Source: SZUA-430 sp965227535 (lineage in GTDB: Bacteria > Pseudomonadota > Alphaproteobacteria > Micropepsales > Micropepsaceae). From it: a stretch of DNA of 64,000 nt. The notes under the pieces were generated by a model. That model saw only the letters and a list, made by a program, of their open reading frames with translations. It was not told the DNA's origin and did not search any database. The stretch lies in contig OZ245761.1 of the NCBI GenBank assembly GCA_965227535.1, forward strand, positions 4,216,001 through 4,280,000. Reading direction: 5' to 3'. Made by a program: the position numbers and the translations under genes. This document shows positions 54,372 through 61,187 of the stretch, in pieces (positions within the stretch are counted from its first letter, which is position 1; every line of letters starts with the position of its first letter).

Positions 54372-55055
54372 TTATCCGATGCTCATGGCCGGCTTCATCG
54401 GCGGGGGCAACTTTCTAAACGCCACGTATACCAGCCAGGCCGACACAAAAGCGCCACCGAAGCAGAAGACGGAAATGTAAGCATACTGGAAGAAGAGGTA
54501 TGTGATCACTACAACGCCGGCGACGAGCATGCCGAATATGCGAGCATTGCGCTCGGAGGCGATCAGAAGCGGGGTTAAGAGGATCGCGAGATAGAGCGCG
54601 TAGGTCTCGCTTCGGCTGATCAGCGAGTCTAGCAACTCGATATCGCCATAAGCGAAGACATTGGGCAGGAATTCCACGGTGAGCCAGCCCTGGTGCACGA
54701 AATAGGGAACGTATTGCAGGGCGCCCAGCATCGAGCCCGCAATGAGAAACGGGATCATGTAGCCGCGCCGGTTATGCGGCTCGAGAAAATAGACGGATAA
54801 GGGCACCCACACCGGCCAGGCAATCCACGAAAAGAACATGTAGACGAGCGAGGTTGCCTCGATCGTCGCCTTGTCGCCGCCGCTCCCGGCCACCCAGACG
54901 AAGCCTTCCGAAATCTGCTGCAGGCCGAGCAGCACCGGTAGGGTGCAGATCGCGACATAGCGCTGATCGGCCTTTGCGGCGCGCACACTTGCAAGCACGC
55001 CCATCGGCACAAGAGCCAGGCCTGTGGCAAAGCTCACCTCCGGCGAAAAGCACAT
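54372..55055 (-). CDS. DUF6629 multi-spanning membrane protein
   Basis: 227 residues from ATG at 55055, with AAGGGG eight bases upstream; the start MCFSPEVSFATG is the family-typical opening, so the 39 extra open codons upstream are rejected. About seven membrane helices are visible. Function unknown. It is transcribed away from the cyclopropane synthase gene, and the FNR-type box at 55202 lies between them. Confidence 0.82.
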   Translation of the reverse strand: MCFSPEVSFATGLALVPMGVLASVRAAKADQRYVAICTLPVLLGLQQISEGFVWVAGSGGDKATIEATSLVYMFFSWIAWPVWVPLSVYFLEPHNRRGYMIPFLIAGSMLGALQYVPYFVHQGWLTVEFLPNVFAYGDIELLDSLISRSETYALYLAILLTPLLIASERNARIFGMLVAGVVVITYLFFQYAYISVFCFGGAFVSAWLVYVAFRKLPPPMKPAMSIG

Positions 55056-55201
55056 TTGGCACCCCTTAAGACGCCCGTGTCCGGCGCGAATTGAACAGAA
55101 CAGCCGAGCCGACGGGCCTTGGGCAAATGAGTGTGCAGATGCGAAGGGCGAACGAAGGACGGCACTGCACATGCGCCTTTCCTTGCACGCTGGCGACGAG
55201 T

Positions 55202-55215
55202 TTGATCCATGTCAA
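55202..55215 (+). promoter_or_regulatory. FNR/FixK-type box TTGATCCATGTCAA with matched -10
   Basis: Fits TTGA-N6-TCAA. TAGACT at 55237-55242 is centred 31 bases from the box centre, the geometry of a class II activated promoter. Transcription would start near 55250, twenty bases before the cyclopropane synthase ATG. Confidence 0.7.
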
Positions 55216-55269
55216 TGGCCGGCACAGCAATCGTCCTAGACTTTGAATAAATACAGGACGTGACGTGCA

Positions 55270-56523
55270 ATGCCGCTGCTCTTTCACTTGCTGCGAAGAC
55301 TCATTCGCCAGGGCGAGCTTCGCGTGATCGATGCGAAGGGACGAATGCACAGCTTCGGCGAGCCGAGTGACAACCCGATCACGATCCGGCTCCATGACAA
55401 GGCTGTGGCGCGCGCACTCGTGGTCGACCCGCACCTTTCGCTTGGCGAAGCCTACATGGACGGCCGGCTTAAGGTGGAAGGTGCGAGCATTGCGGATTTC
55501 CTCGACCTCATCGCGCGCAATCTCGGCATGGGTTTCGGCGGCGGTCATTGGGAGACCCTGGCGCGCCTTCGCCGTTGGACCCGGCGCGCCGTACAGCACA
55601 ATCCGCATCGTCGGGCGCGGCGCAACGTCGCCCATCACTACGACTTGTCGAGTCAGCTCTACGACATGTTCCTTGATGCGGACAAACAATACTCGTGCGC
55701 GTTCTATGAGACGCCCAATGACTCGCTCGAAACGGCACAGCTCAACAAGAAGCGGCGGATCGCCGCCAAGCTGGACTTGAAGCCGGGTCAGCGGGTCCTC
55801 GACATCGGATCGGGGTGGGGCGGTCTCGGACTCCACTTGGCGCAAACGGCAGATGTCGATGTCACTGGCGTCACGTTGTCCGAGGAGCAACTGAGGATCG
55901 CCGGCGCGCGCGTCGAAACCGCCGGCCTTATCGGCCGCGCCAGATTCAAGCTTCAGGACTATCGCGATGTCTCCGGGCGGTTCGACCGTATCGTGTCGGT
56001 CGGCATGTTCGAGCATGTCGGCGTCGGTCACTTCACCGAGTTCTTCCGCAAGATCTCATCCTTGCTCACGGATGGCGGCGTCGCACTCATTCATTCGATC
56101 GGGCGCAGCGACGGCCCTGGCGCAACCAACCCGTGGGTGACGAAATACATCTTTCCCGGTGGCTATACGCCGGCATTGAGCGAGGTGTTGCCGGCGATCG
56201 AACGCGCCGGGCTGATGGTGACGGATGTCGAGATCCTGCGCCTCCACTATGCCTACACGATGGCCGATTGGCGGCGCCGCTTTGTTGCCAACTGGGATCG
56301 CGTCAAGGAGCTCTACGACGAGCGCTTTTGCCGCATGTGGGAGTTCTATTTGGCGGGCTCAGAAATGGGCTTTCGCCATCAGGGACTGATGGTCTTCCAG
56401 CTGCAGCTCGCCAAGCGCGTCGATGCCCTGCCGCTGAGGCGGGATTACATGCTGCCCCAGTCGATCATTGTCGGTCACGCAAGTCACAAACCACGAATTC
56501 GCAAAACAGCCACGGCCGCGTGA
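55270..56523 (+). CDS. cfa: Cyclopropane-fatty-acyl-phospholipid synthase
   Basis: 417 residues, normal length. Motifs: NVAHHYDLSSQLYDMFLD and YSCAFYE (substrate region), VLDIGSGWGGLGLHLAQ (SAM binding), VSVGMFEHVG, and the late WEFYLAGSEMGFRHQGLMVF. The enzyme adds a methylene bridge to unsaturated phospholipid chains, lowering membrane permeability in stress. It probably has an oxygen-sensing promoter (box at 55202) and may be co-transcribed with the small membrane genes that follow. Confidence 0.96.
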   Translation: MPLLFHLLRRLIRQGELRVIDAKGRMHSFGEPSDNPITIRLHDKAVARALVVDPHLSLGEAYMDGRLKVEGASIADFLDLIARNLGMGFGGGHWETLARLRRWTRRAVQHNPHRRARRNVAHHYDLSSQLYDMFLDADKQYSCAFYETPNDSLETAQLNKKRRIAAKLDLKPGQRVLDIGSGWGGLGLHLAQTADVDVTGVTLSEEQLRIAGARVETAGLIGRARFKLQDYRDVSGRFDRIVSVGMFEHVGVGHFTEFFRKISSLLTDGGVALIHSIGRSDGPGATNPWVTKYIFPGGYTPALSEVLPAIERAGLMVTDVEILRLHYAYTMADWRRRFVANWDRVKELYDERFCRMWEFYLAGSEMGFRHQGLMVFQLQLAKRVDALPLRRDYMLPQSIIVGHASHKPRIRKTATAA

Positions 56524-56549
56524 GGCGGTTCGTCCAAAGGGAGGTCGCA

Positions 56550-56861
56550 ATGACCGTACACCACGATACGCACATCAGTGCTCACAGCCATACACACGGC
56601 GTGCTCGATCCGCTGGCTTTGCCGATAGCGCTCGCGGCGTTTTCGCTGTTCAGCTACTTCCTTTGCCTTGCTCTTGCTGCGGTGTTTCCCTCGATGGCGG
56701 AGTCAATGAAGGTCCTCTATCCCGCCATCTTTCCGGGGTTCGTGTGGCTGACCGCTGCTTCGATCGTTTGGGGCGCGGTCTTTCTGTCGATCGCCGCGCT
56801 CTACGTCGGCTGCGGGTTCGCCCTCGTCTACAACTTCGTATGCCGTTTCGTGCACGTCTAA
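56550..56861 (+). CDS. Small membrane protein, DUF5676-like
   Basis: 103 residues from ATG at 56550 with GGGAGG upstream. A His-rich head (HHDTHISAHSHTHG) precedes two long hydrophobic regions (about 24-50 and 58-98). LYPAIFPGFVWL and the ending LVYNFVCRFVHV resemble DUF5676 proteins of metal and stress loci, but the match is from memory. Function unknown. Confidence 0.65.
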   Translation: MTVHHDTHISAHSHTHGVLDPLALPIALAAFSLFSYFLCLALAAVFPSMAESMKVLYPAIFPGFVWLTAASIVWGAVFLSIAALYVGCGFALVYNFVCRFVHV

Positions 56862-56886
56862 GCGCGCTCAATTGACGGAGACAATC

Positions 56887-57462
56887 ATGACAACGGAACA
56901 CGCAGCGCATCGGACCACCTTTTGGTGGTCGACTCTCTCGGCATTGACGATCCTCGCGGGATTCCTAGCCGTCGCCGCGCCGATGGCGGCGGGCCTCGCA
57001 GCGACACTTCTGGTCGGCTGGTTCATCACGTTCTCGGCCGCGATCCATCTGTGGCTGACATTCGAGCCCCAGCGCCTGTCGTCGCGGCTGTGGCATGTGC
57101 TTGCCGCCGCGATTTACGGGGTCGGCGGTCTATACCTGATCGCAAGGCCCGACGTCGGGCTGCTGTCACTGACACTCTTCGTAAGCGTCATGCTCGTCGT
57201 GGCCGGTGTCTTCAGAGTGGCCGCGTATTTCAGCCTCAGAGAGAGGACGGGTGCGCCCTGGCTGTTGGCCGATGGCGCGCTCACAATCCTCCTCGGAGCG
57301 CTGATCTATGTGGGGTGGCCTGCAAGCAGTCACTGGGCAGTTGGGACGCTGGTCGGCATCACGCTCGTGTTCAATGGCCTTGCCAATCTGATGTTCTCCG
57401 AGGCTTGCCGGCGCGAGGCCAAGCCTTCTGAAGCTTCTGTCGAAGGCCATGTCGTGGTCTAA
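56887..57462 (+). CDS. HdeD-family membrane protein (DUF308)
   Basis: 191 residues from ATG at 56887 (GGAG upstream). Six short membrane helices in three pairs; LAVAAPMAAGLAATLLVGW and GALIYVGWPASSHW fit the HdeD/DUF308 repeat. HdeD is linked to acid resistance in E. coli; in other bacteria it accompanies stress islands. Twenty-five bases follow the upstream gene, so co-transcription with cfa is likely. Confidence 0.88.
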   Translation: MTTEHAAHRTTFWWSTLSALTILAGFLAVAAPMAAGLAATLLVGWFITFSAAIHLWLTFEPQRLSSRLWHVLAAAIYGVGGLYLIARPDVGLLSLTLFVSVMLVVAGVFRVAAYFSLRERTGAPWLLADGALTILLGALIYVGWPASSHWAVGTLVGITLVFNGLANLMFSEACRREAKPSEASVEGHVVV

Positions 57463-57531
57463 GACTTCAGCAAAATCCGGTATGTCGCCGACCGACACCG
57501 AAGACCCGCAACACATGAAAGGCACCTGTCT

Positions 57532-58053
57532 ATGCGCATTTTGATTGCAACGCTCGCTACACTACTTATCGCAGCGCCAGTTCTCGGCCAACCGGCCGAC
57601 GATCCGCACCATCCCAAAGGCTCAGCGCCGACGACGCAGAGCGCGTCGCCTGGAATGATGATGGGCATGATGCAAGGCATGAAGTGTCCGATGATGGGCG
57701 GTCATGCCGAGGGTGTGCTCGCGTTTCTGAATACGGAACTCAAGATCACTGCGGCGCAGTCAAGCGCTTGGGAAACATTCGCGAAGGCCTATCGCGAAGT
57801 CGCGGGCTCGCAGGCAAAGGCGCCCGCGATGGGCGGTGGCATGATGGCCGACGGAGCAATGCGTGGCGGCGCCATGGCGGCCAAGCCGCTCCCGGAATGG
57901 ATGGCCATGCACACCCAGATGATGGAACGGCGGTTGGCCACAGCGAAAAAGCTGCAGGCGGCAATACAGCCCCTCTATGCGACCTTGGACGCAAAGCAGA
58001 AGAAGAGCGCTGACGAATTGTTGCCTATGATCATGATGATGGCAGCCATGTGA
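57532..58053 (+). CDS. Periplasmic Spy/CpxP-like Met-rich protein
   Basis: 173 residues with a signal peptide ending near APVLGQP (about 20). Met-rich runs (GMMMGMMQGMKCPMMGGH; a second run around 95-110) suit copper binding. Helical segments ITAAQSSAWETFAKAYRE and LYATLDAKQKKSADELLP resemble the LTxxQ repeats of Spy/CpxP chaperones. Likely a periplasmic metal- or stress-protective chaperone. Confidence 0.82.
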   Translation: MRILIATLATLLIAAPVLGQPADDPHHPKGSAPTTQSASPGMMMGMMQGMKCPMMGGHAEGVLAFLNTELKITAAQSSAWETFAKAYREVAGSQAKAPAMGGGMMADGAMRGGAMAAKPLPEWMAMHTQMMERRLATAKKLQAAIQPLYATLDAKQKKSADELLPMIMMMAAM

Positions 58054-58149
58054 ACGTGAACCACGAGGAGAGGAGCCGACCCCGACGTCATGTCGACAAT
58101 CCGCATCGGGGCTGATCGCGAAATTTGTAGCCGCCACAATCAATCTGTT

Positions 58150-58621
58150 CCAAGGATCGCATCGCGCGGTGGGTTCGAACCGGCGCAGGTCGGCCTCGAG
58201 CCCGATTCCGCGGTTCTCGGGCGGGCACGCGCGAAGGAAGCGGCGGCCGGCGTCGCGCCTTTGTTCGTCGAGGTCTTTATGAGCGAGGAGGGCCTGTCGC
58301 GCCTTAAGCCGCTCTCGAAGATCACGAGCAGCCTGGTACCGTTGTCAGAAAAACGGCGCATGCTGTCCCTGATGCGCCGCGCTATCGCCGAAGGCGGCAG
58401 CGTTCATATTGCCGACTATGGGGAGCAGAGGGCAGGGCTGTCGCGCTGGCTTTTCCGTCACACCGTGCAAAGTCTTGATGGAGTCGAGGACACGCAGCCC
58501 AACGCGGACGGCATCTTGCCCGTCTTGATGCGCGAGGTAGGGGGTCGCCCGTGTGGAAGAGACGCAGCGCGTATCAACGCTCACGGGCGTAATCTCGAAC
58601 TATCGCGCAGTCGCCGACTGA
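58150..58621 (+). pseudogene. Decayed class I SAM methyltransferase
   Basis: The plus-strand frame reads GLEPDSAVLGRARAKEAAAG, then KITSSLVPLSEKRRMLSLM, SVHIADYGEQRAGLSRWLF and DGILPVLMREVG. That is the second half of a small methyltransferase, after the SAM loop. At a run of five G near 58544 the frame breaks; one base over, the normal ending VARVEETQRVSTLTGVISNY continues to a stop at 58621. The N-terminal half with the glycine-rich loop is missing. I conclude a truncated, frameshifted remnant. Confidence 0.65.
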
Positions 58622-58629
58622 GGGCACGC

Positions 58630-59121
58630 TCAAACGCCGTAGTCGAATGTGACGATCGTCATCTTGTCACGCCCTGCCGGCTTGATCTCGATCTGGATCT
58701 TGTAGTTGTCCGTGCCTTGAAACGGGAAATAGCCGCCGAAAGTGACGGTCTCGGCGATCTCCATGGGCTCTAGCTCTTTGCTCACCCGCCCCACATGGCC
58801 AAGGCCTTCGACGGTCGCCGAGACGTCGGCGTCGACGAGTCTCTCAAACGTCTTTGCGTCGAACAGGGCAATCACGATGTGCCGCTCAGCACTGCTTCGC
58901 GGTCCGCCATGCATCTGAGCCTCGGGGTGCTCGCGCGGATGGCCGCGGATGATCGCTGCCGGCATCACACCCAGATAGACCACGATGCCATCGGCCGTCT
59001 TCACGCTGGGATCATCGTTCAGTGCGGCGGCGCCAGCGACGTTTACGAGGAGCGCCACCATCATCGATGCCACCAACGCGCGGAATGCTCGACGGCAACT
59101 CGTTTCCAGAGCTTCGCGCAT
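58630..59121 (-). CDS. Exported protein of unknown function
   Basis: 163 residues from ATG at 59121, chosen for the GGAGG seven bases upstream over the ATG at 59133. A signal peptide ends around NVAGAAALND. The mature part is beta-rich with RGHPREHPEAQMHGG (His-rich) and VTFGGYFPFQGTDNYKIQI. It has the look of periplasmic metal-locus proteins, but I cannot name a family. Two mirror-image FNR-type boxes lie in its divergent promoter region. Confidence 0.75.
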   Translation of the reverse strand: MREALETSCRRAFRALVASMMVALLVNVAGAAALNDDPSVKTADGIVVYLGVMPAAIIRGHPREHPEAQMHGGPRSSAERHIVIALFDAKTFERLVDADVSATVEGLGHVGRVSKELEPMEIAETVTFGGYFPFQGTDNYKIQIEIKPAGRDKMTIVTFDYGV

Positions 59122-59175
59122 CGTCGCCTCCATCGCTTCGAGGAAGTGATCTTCTCCTCCGGGTGCGTCGGTTCC

Positions 59176-59227
59176 TTGAGCCAGATCAAGATCTGCCGCG
59201 AATTGTTGGGCGCTTGATCTGGCTCAA
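59176..59227. promoter_or_regulatory. Two mirror-image FNR/FixK-type boxes forming a 15-base inverted repeat
   Basis: TTGAGCCAGATCAAG (59176-59190) and its exact reverse complement (59213-59227) frame 22 bases. Each arm fits TTGA-N6-TCAA. They sit between the divergent genes at 59121 and 59276, one box facing each, with centres 38 bases apart. A shared regulator acting both ways is the simplest reading; a terminator is less likely because there is no T run. Confidence 0.6.
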
Positions 59228-59275
59228 GGCGGCAATCCCCTTGGGCAGCGCAATCTGCACGGAAGGAGATCGCGC

Positions 59276-59407
59276 ATGACTAACACGAACAGGCGTCTCG
59301 CTGCGTACGTCGCGCCGCCGACCGAGCGTGCGACCAAACCCACGGCGCCGAAGGGGAGCGTGCAGGCGAGTCCTGGCACATTGAAACCTGCGTGCTGTCC
59401 GTCGTAG
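59276..59407 (+). CDS. 43-residue ORF upstream of csoR
   Basis: MTNTNRRLAAYVAPPTERAT opens a short ORF ending KPACCPS. It has an excellent ribosome site (GGAAGGAGAT, six bases before the ATG) and ends two bases before the csoR ATG. The two adjacent cysteines could bind metal, or it could be a leader peptide coupling translation to csoR. No family known. Confidence 0.5.
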   Translation: MTNTNRRLAAYVAPPTERATKPTAPKGSVQASPGTLKPACCPS

Positions 59408-59409
59408 CC

Positions 59410-59682
59410 ATGCAACACGATAGCAAGAAGACGATCTTGTCCCGCCTCAGCCGCATTGAAGGTCAGGTCCGGGGACTTGCCAAGATGGTCGAGGCAGATC
59501 GCTATTGCATCGATGTCGTGGATCAGATCCGAGCTGTCATGGCGGGCTTGAAGAAGGCTGAAGGCGAACTCCTCAAGGATCACATCGAGCATTGCGTGGA
59601 GATCGCAATCCGGTCTGGCGACCAAACCGCACAGCGCGAGAAGGTCCGGGAACTCGTCGACGCGCTGTCGCGCACACGCTGA
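59410..59682 (+). CDS. csoR: CsoR/RcnR-family metal-responsive repressor
   Basis: 90 residues from ATG at 59410; a GTG at 59392 is possible. TILSRLSRIEGQVRGLAKMV is the family opening. The ligands Cys33, His58 and Cys62 have the same spacing as Cys36-His61-Cys65 of M. tuberculosis CsoR, so Cu(I) is the best guess. His3 could make a His-Cys-His-Cys set as in the nickel sensor InrS. A fitting operator lies at 60028. Metal binding should release the repressor and switch on efflux genes. Confidence 0.9.
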   Translation: MQHDSKKTILSRLSRIEGQVRGLAKMVEADRYCIDVVDQIRAVMAGLKKAEGELLKDHIEHCVEIAIRSGDQTAQREKVRELVDALSRTR

Positions 59683-59708
59683 AAGTTGCGGTTCGCGCCA
59701 GCGGTCCT

Positions 59709-59964
59709 TTAGCGGTACTTTTCTGGCTCGCGCGATGACCAGTGAATGTGCACGATCCGCCAACCGCCTCCCCCACGCCGCAGCACCAATGTTTTGCGCA
59801 AGATGGAATCGATCGCTTTGCCCTTGAATGCCGCCGATTTTTCCTTCGCCGGGTCAGTGCACTGCCTTCGACCTCAACCAATCGATAACTTGCTCATTCT
59901 CTGTGACCACAGTTTCCTGAAACAGCAGGCGCCGTGATGGTCCCGTGGCGCTGGTGGGTTGCAT
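59709..59964 (-). pseudogene. Frameshifted NTF2/SnoaL-like protein remnant
   Basis: On the minus strand three frames together give a SnoaL-like protein: MQPTSATG...LLFQETVVTENEQVI in one frame, LVEVEGSALT in the next, then KEKSAAFKGKAIDSILRK and GWRIVHIHWSSREPEKYR with a stop at 59709. The C-terminal GWRIVHIHWSSR is typical of the family. At least two frameshifts are needed, so it is probably dead. It lies downstream of, and pointing toward, csoR. Confidence 0.5.
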
Positions 59965-60027
59965 GATCGTAGGCTCTCATTGTTGGAGCCTTCGCGAAAA
60001 AGTGTGCTGGTTGGACATTTGATATTA

Positions 60028-60044
60028 ATACCCCCAGGGGGTAT
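60028..60044. promoter_or_regulatory. CsoR-type operator ATACCCCCAGGGGGTAT
   Basis: A perfect 17-base palindrome with the G/C tracts flanked by TA-type ends that CsoR/RcnR-family repressors recognise. The csoR gene is 350 bases to the left and the cus operon 300 bases to the right. Which promoter it blocks is not resolved; it could act rightward or on the decayed gene to the left. Confidence 0.75.
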
Positions 60045-60169
60045 ATGCGGCTTATGCATGGTGAAACCAAAAAGACCGTATGGCGAGCGAGGTATTTCAA
60101 GAGGCCCGCTATCCATCATAACGTTAGTCCTCTATCTGCCTAAGGTTGAGTGGTTCTACGCGGATCAAT

Positions 60170-60209
60170 TTGACCCAGATCAACACGCACAGCAGGAACT
60201 CGTTATATT
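60170..60209 (+). promoter_or_regulatory. FNR/FixK-type box TTGACCCAGATCAA with -10 TATATT
   Basis: The box (60170-60183) fits TTGA-N6-TCAA, and TATATT (60204-60209) is centred 30 bases from the box centre, close to ideal for a class II activated promoter. Transcription would start near 60217, about 125 bases before the first cus-operon gene. Confidence 0.68.
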
Positions 60210-60341
60210 TGGCGAATGGAAATGCCAGCAGGACACCCGAGATCAAGGGCCGGCACCCGGAAGGCTCACGATATCGCGATTTTGGCGGTGCTTCCCGAAT
60301 TAACGGTCGCCTAGTTTCGATCTGATGTAATAGGGTTCGAT

Positions 60342-60698
60342 ATGCGGCGTATGCGGACCATTGCGGGCAGATTTCTAGGCGTGCTACTTGGCGCGGCTCT
60401 AGCACTCAGCCCGGTTGCCGCAATCGAATCCGTGACCGTGCCGGCGGAGAGCAGTTCGCATCACGCCGTAGTGCCCGACAAACCACCGTGCGACATGCCC
60501 TGCGAAGGATGCGCAGACAAAAGCCCATCACCGTCGTGTATCTGGGCTTGCACGGGGTTGATCGCTGCGGTCCCGATTTTCAACGGTGTATCTTGCCCAA
60601 GCGCGTTCTCGCATCGCGCGACCATGGAAGTGCAGAAGGCGCTCGTGGGAACCCTGCACGAGCCTGATACGCCTCCACCCAAGTTCGTCCTTGCCTGA
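60342..60698 (+). CDS. Exported Cys-rich protein ahead of cus genes
   Basis: 118 residues, AGGG six bases before the ATG at 60342. A signal peptide ends near SPVAAIES (about 30). The mature part holds PPCDMPCEGCADK, SCIWACTGLI and a later Cys, six cysteines in all, with a Pro-rich tail. Small proteins like this commonly precede CusBA-type exporters; periplasmic metal capture is inferred. Compare the Cys-rich protein at 35943. Confidence 0.78.
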   Translation: MRRMRTIAGRFLGVLLGAALALSPVAAIESVTVPAESSSHHAVVPDKPPCDMPCEGCADKSPSPSCIWACTGLIAAVPIFNGVSCPSAFSHRATMEVQKALVGTLHEPDTPPPKFVLA

Positions 60699-60768
60699 AA
60701 CGTCTTGACCGCTTCGTCGGCGACTGTGCTGACGGAGCCTGCTCACGTTCACGCGAGGAGTTCTTTAC

Positions 60769-61185
60769 ATGCTTTCGATTCAAGTGATCGGTCGCGCCGC
60801 GGCGATCGTGGTTTCCGCTGTGTTTGTGGTGTCGGTGCTTACTGGTTGCGGGCAGCAGCCGGCAGCCAAGTCGCCTTATGTGTTTTCTGCCGTCTCGACA
60901 GAACTCCCAATCGGAGTCGACGCCGTCATCGATGTTCGTCTGACGAAAGAGCCTGGGGGAACGCCGGTCGAGAACGCCGTCATCTTCGAGACCCGGTTTG
61001 ACATGTCGCCGGATTCGATGGGCGAGATGAGTGCGCAAGTCACCCCGCAAGACTCGCCCACGCCCGGCGTTTATCGGTTCGCAGTCAAGCCGACGATGGC
61101 CGGACGCTGGGAACTGAAACTCGGGGCGAAGATCCAAGGCGAAGCTGAGACCGTGCGCGGCTCGGTCGTCGTCACGGCGCGCTGA
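60769..61185 (+). CDS. Lipoprotein with YtkA/FixH-like domain
   Basis: 138 residues. The N-terminal helix ends in the lipobox VLTGCGQQ (Cys about 27), so it is probably a lipoprotein. The remainder is an Ig-like YtkA/FixH-type beta domain (RFDMSPDSMGEMSAQVTP, VYRFAVKPTMAGRWELKL). Such domains accompany Cus-type RND systems and may hold copper through Met residues. Two bases separate its stop from cusB. Confidence 0.82.
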   Translation: MLSIQVIGRAAAIVVSAVFVVSVLTGCGQQPAAKSPYVFSAVSTELPIGVDAVIDVRLTKEPGGTPVENAVIFETRFDMSPDSMGEMSAQVTPQDSPTPGVYRFAVKPTMAGRWELKLGAKIQGEAETVRGSVVVTAR

Positions 61186-61187
61186 AC

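Larger units (their letters stand above)
59965..60341. other. Control region upstream of the cus operon
   Basis: 377 bases that hold a CsoR-type operator (60028-60044) and, further right, an FNR-type box with matched -10 (60170-60209). No gene with a ribosome site is supported. Confidence 0.55.

Noticed and set aside
58165..58190. GGTTCGAACC resembling a tRNA T-arm
   Set aside because: No acceptor, D or anticodon stems can be drawn around it; it lies in the methyltransferase remnant.
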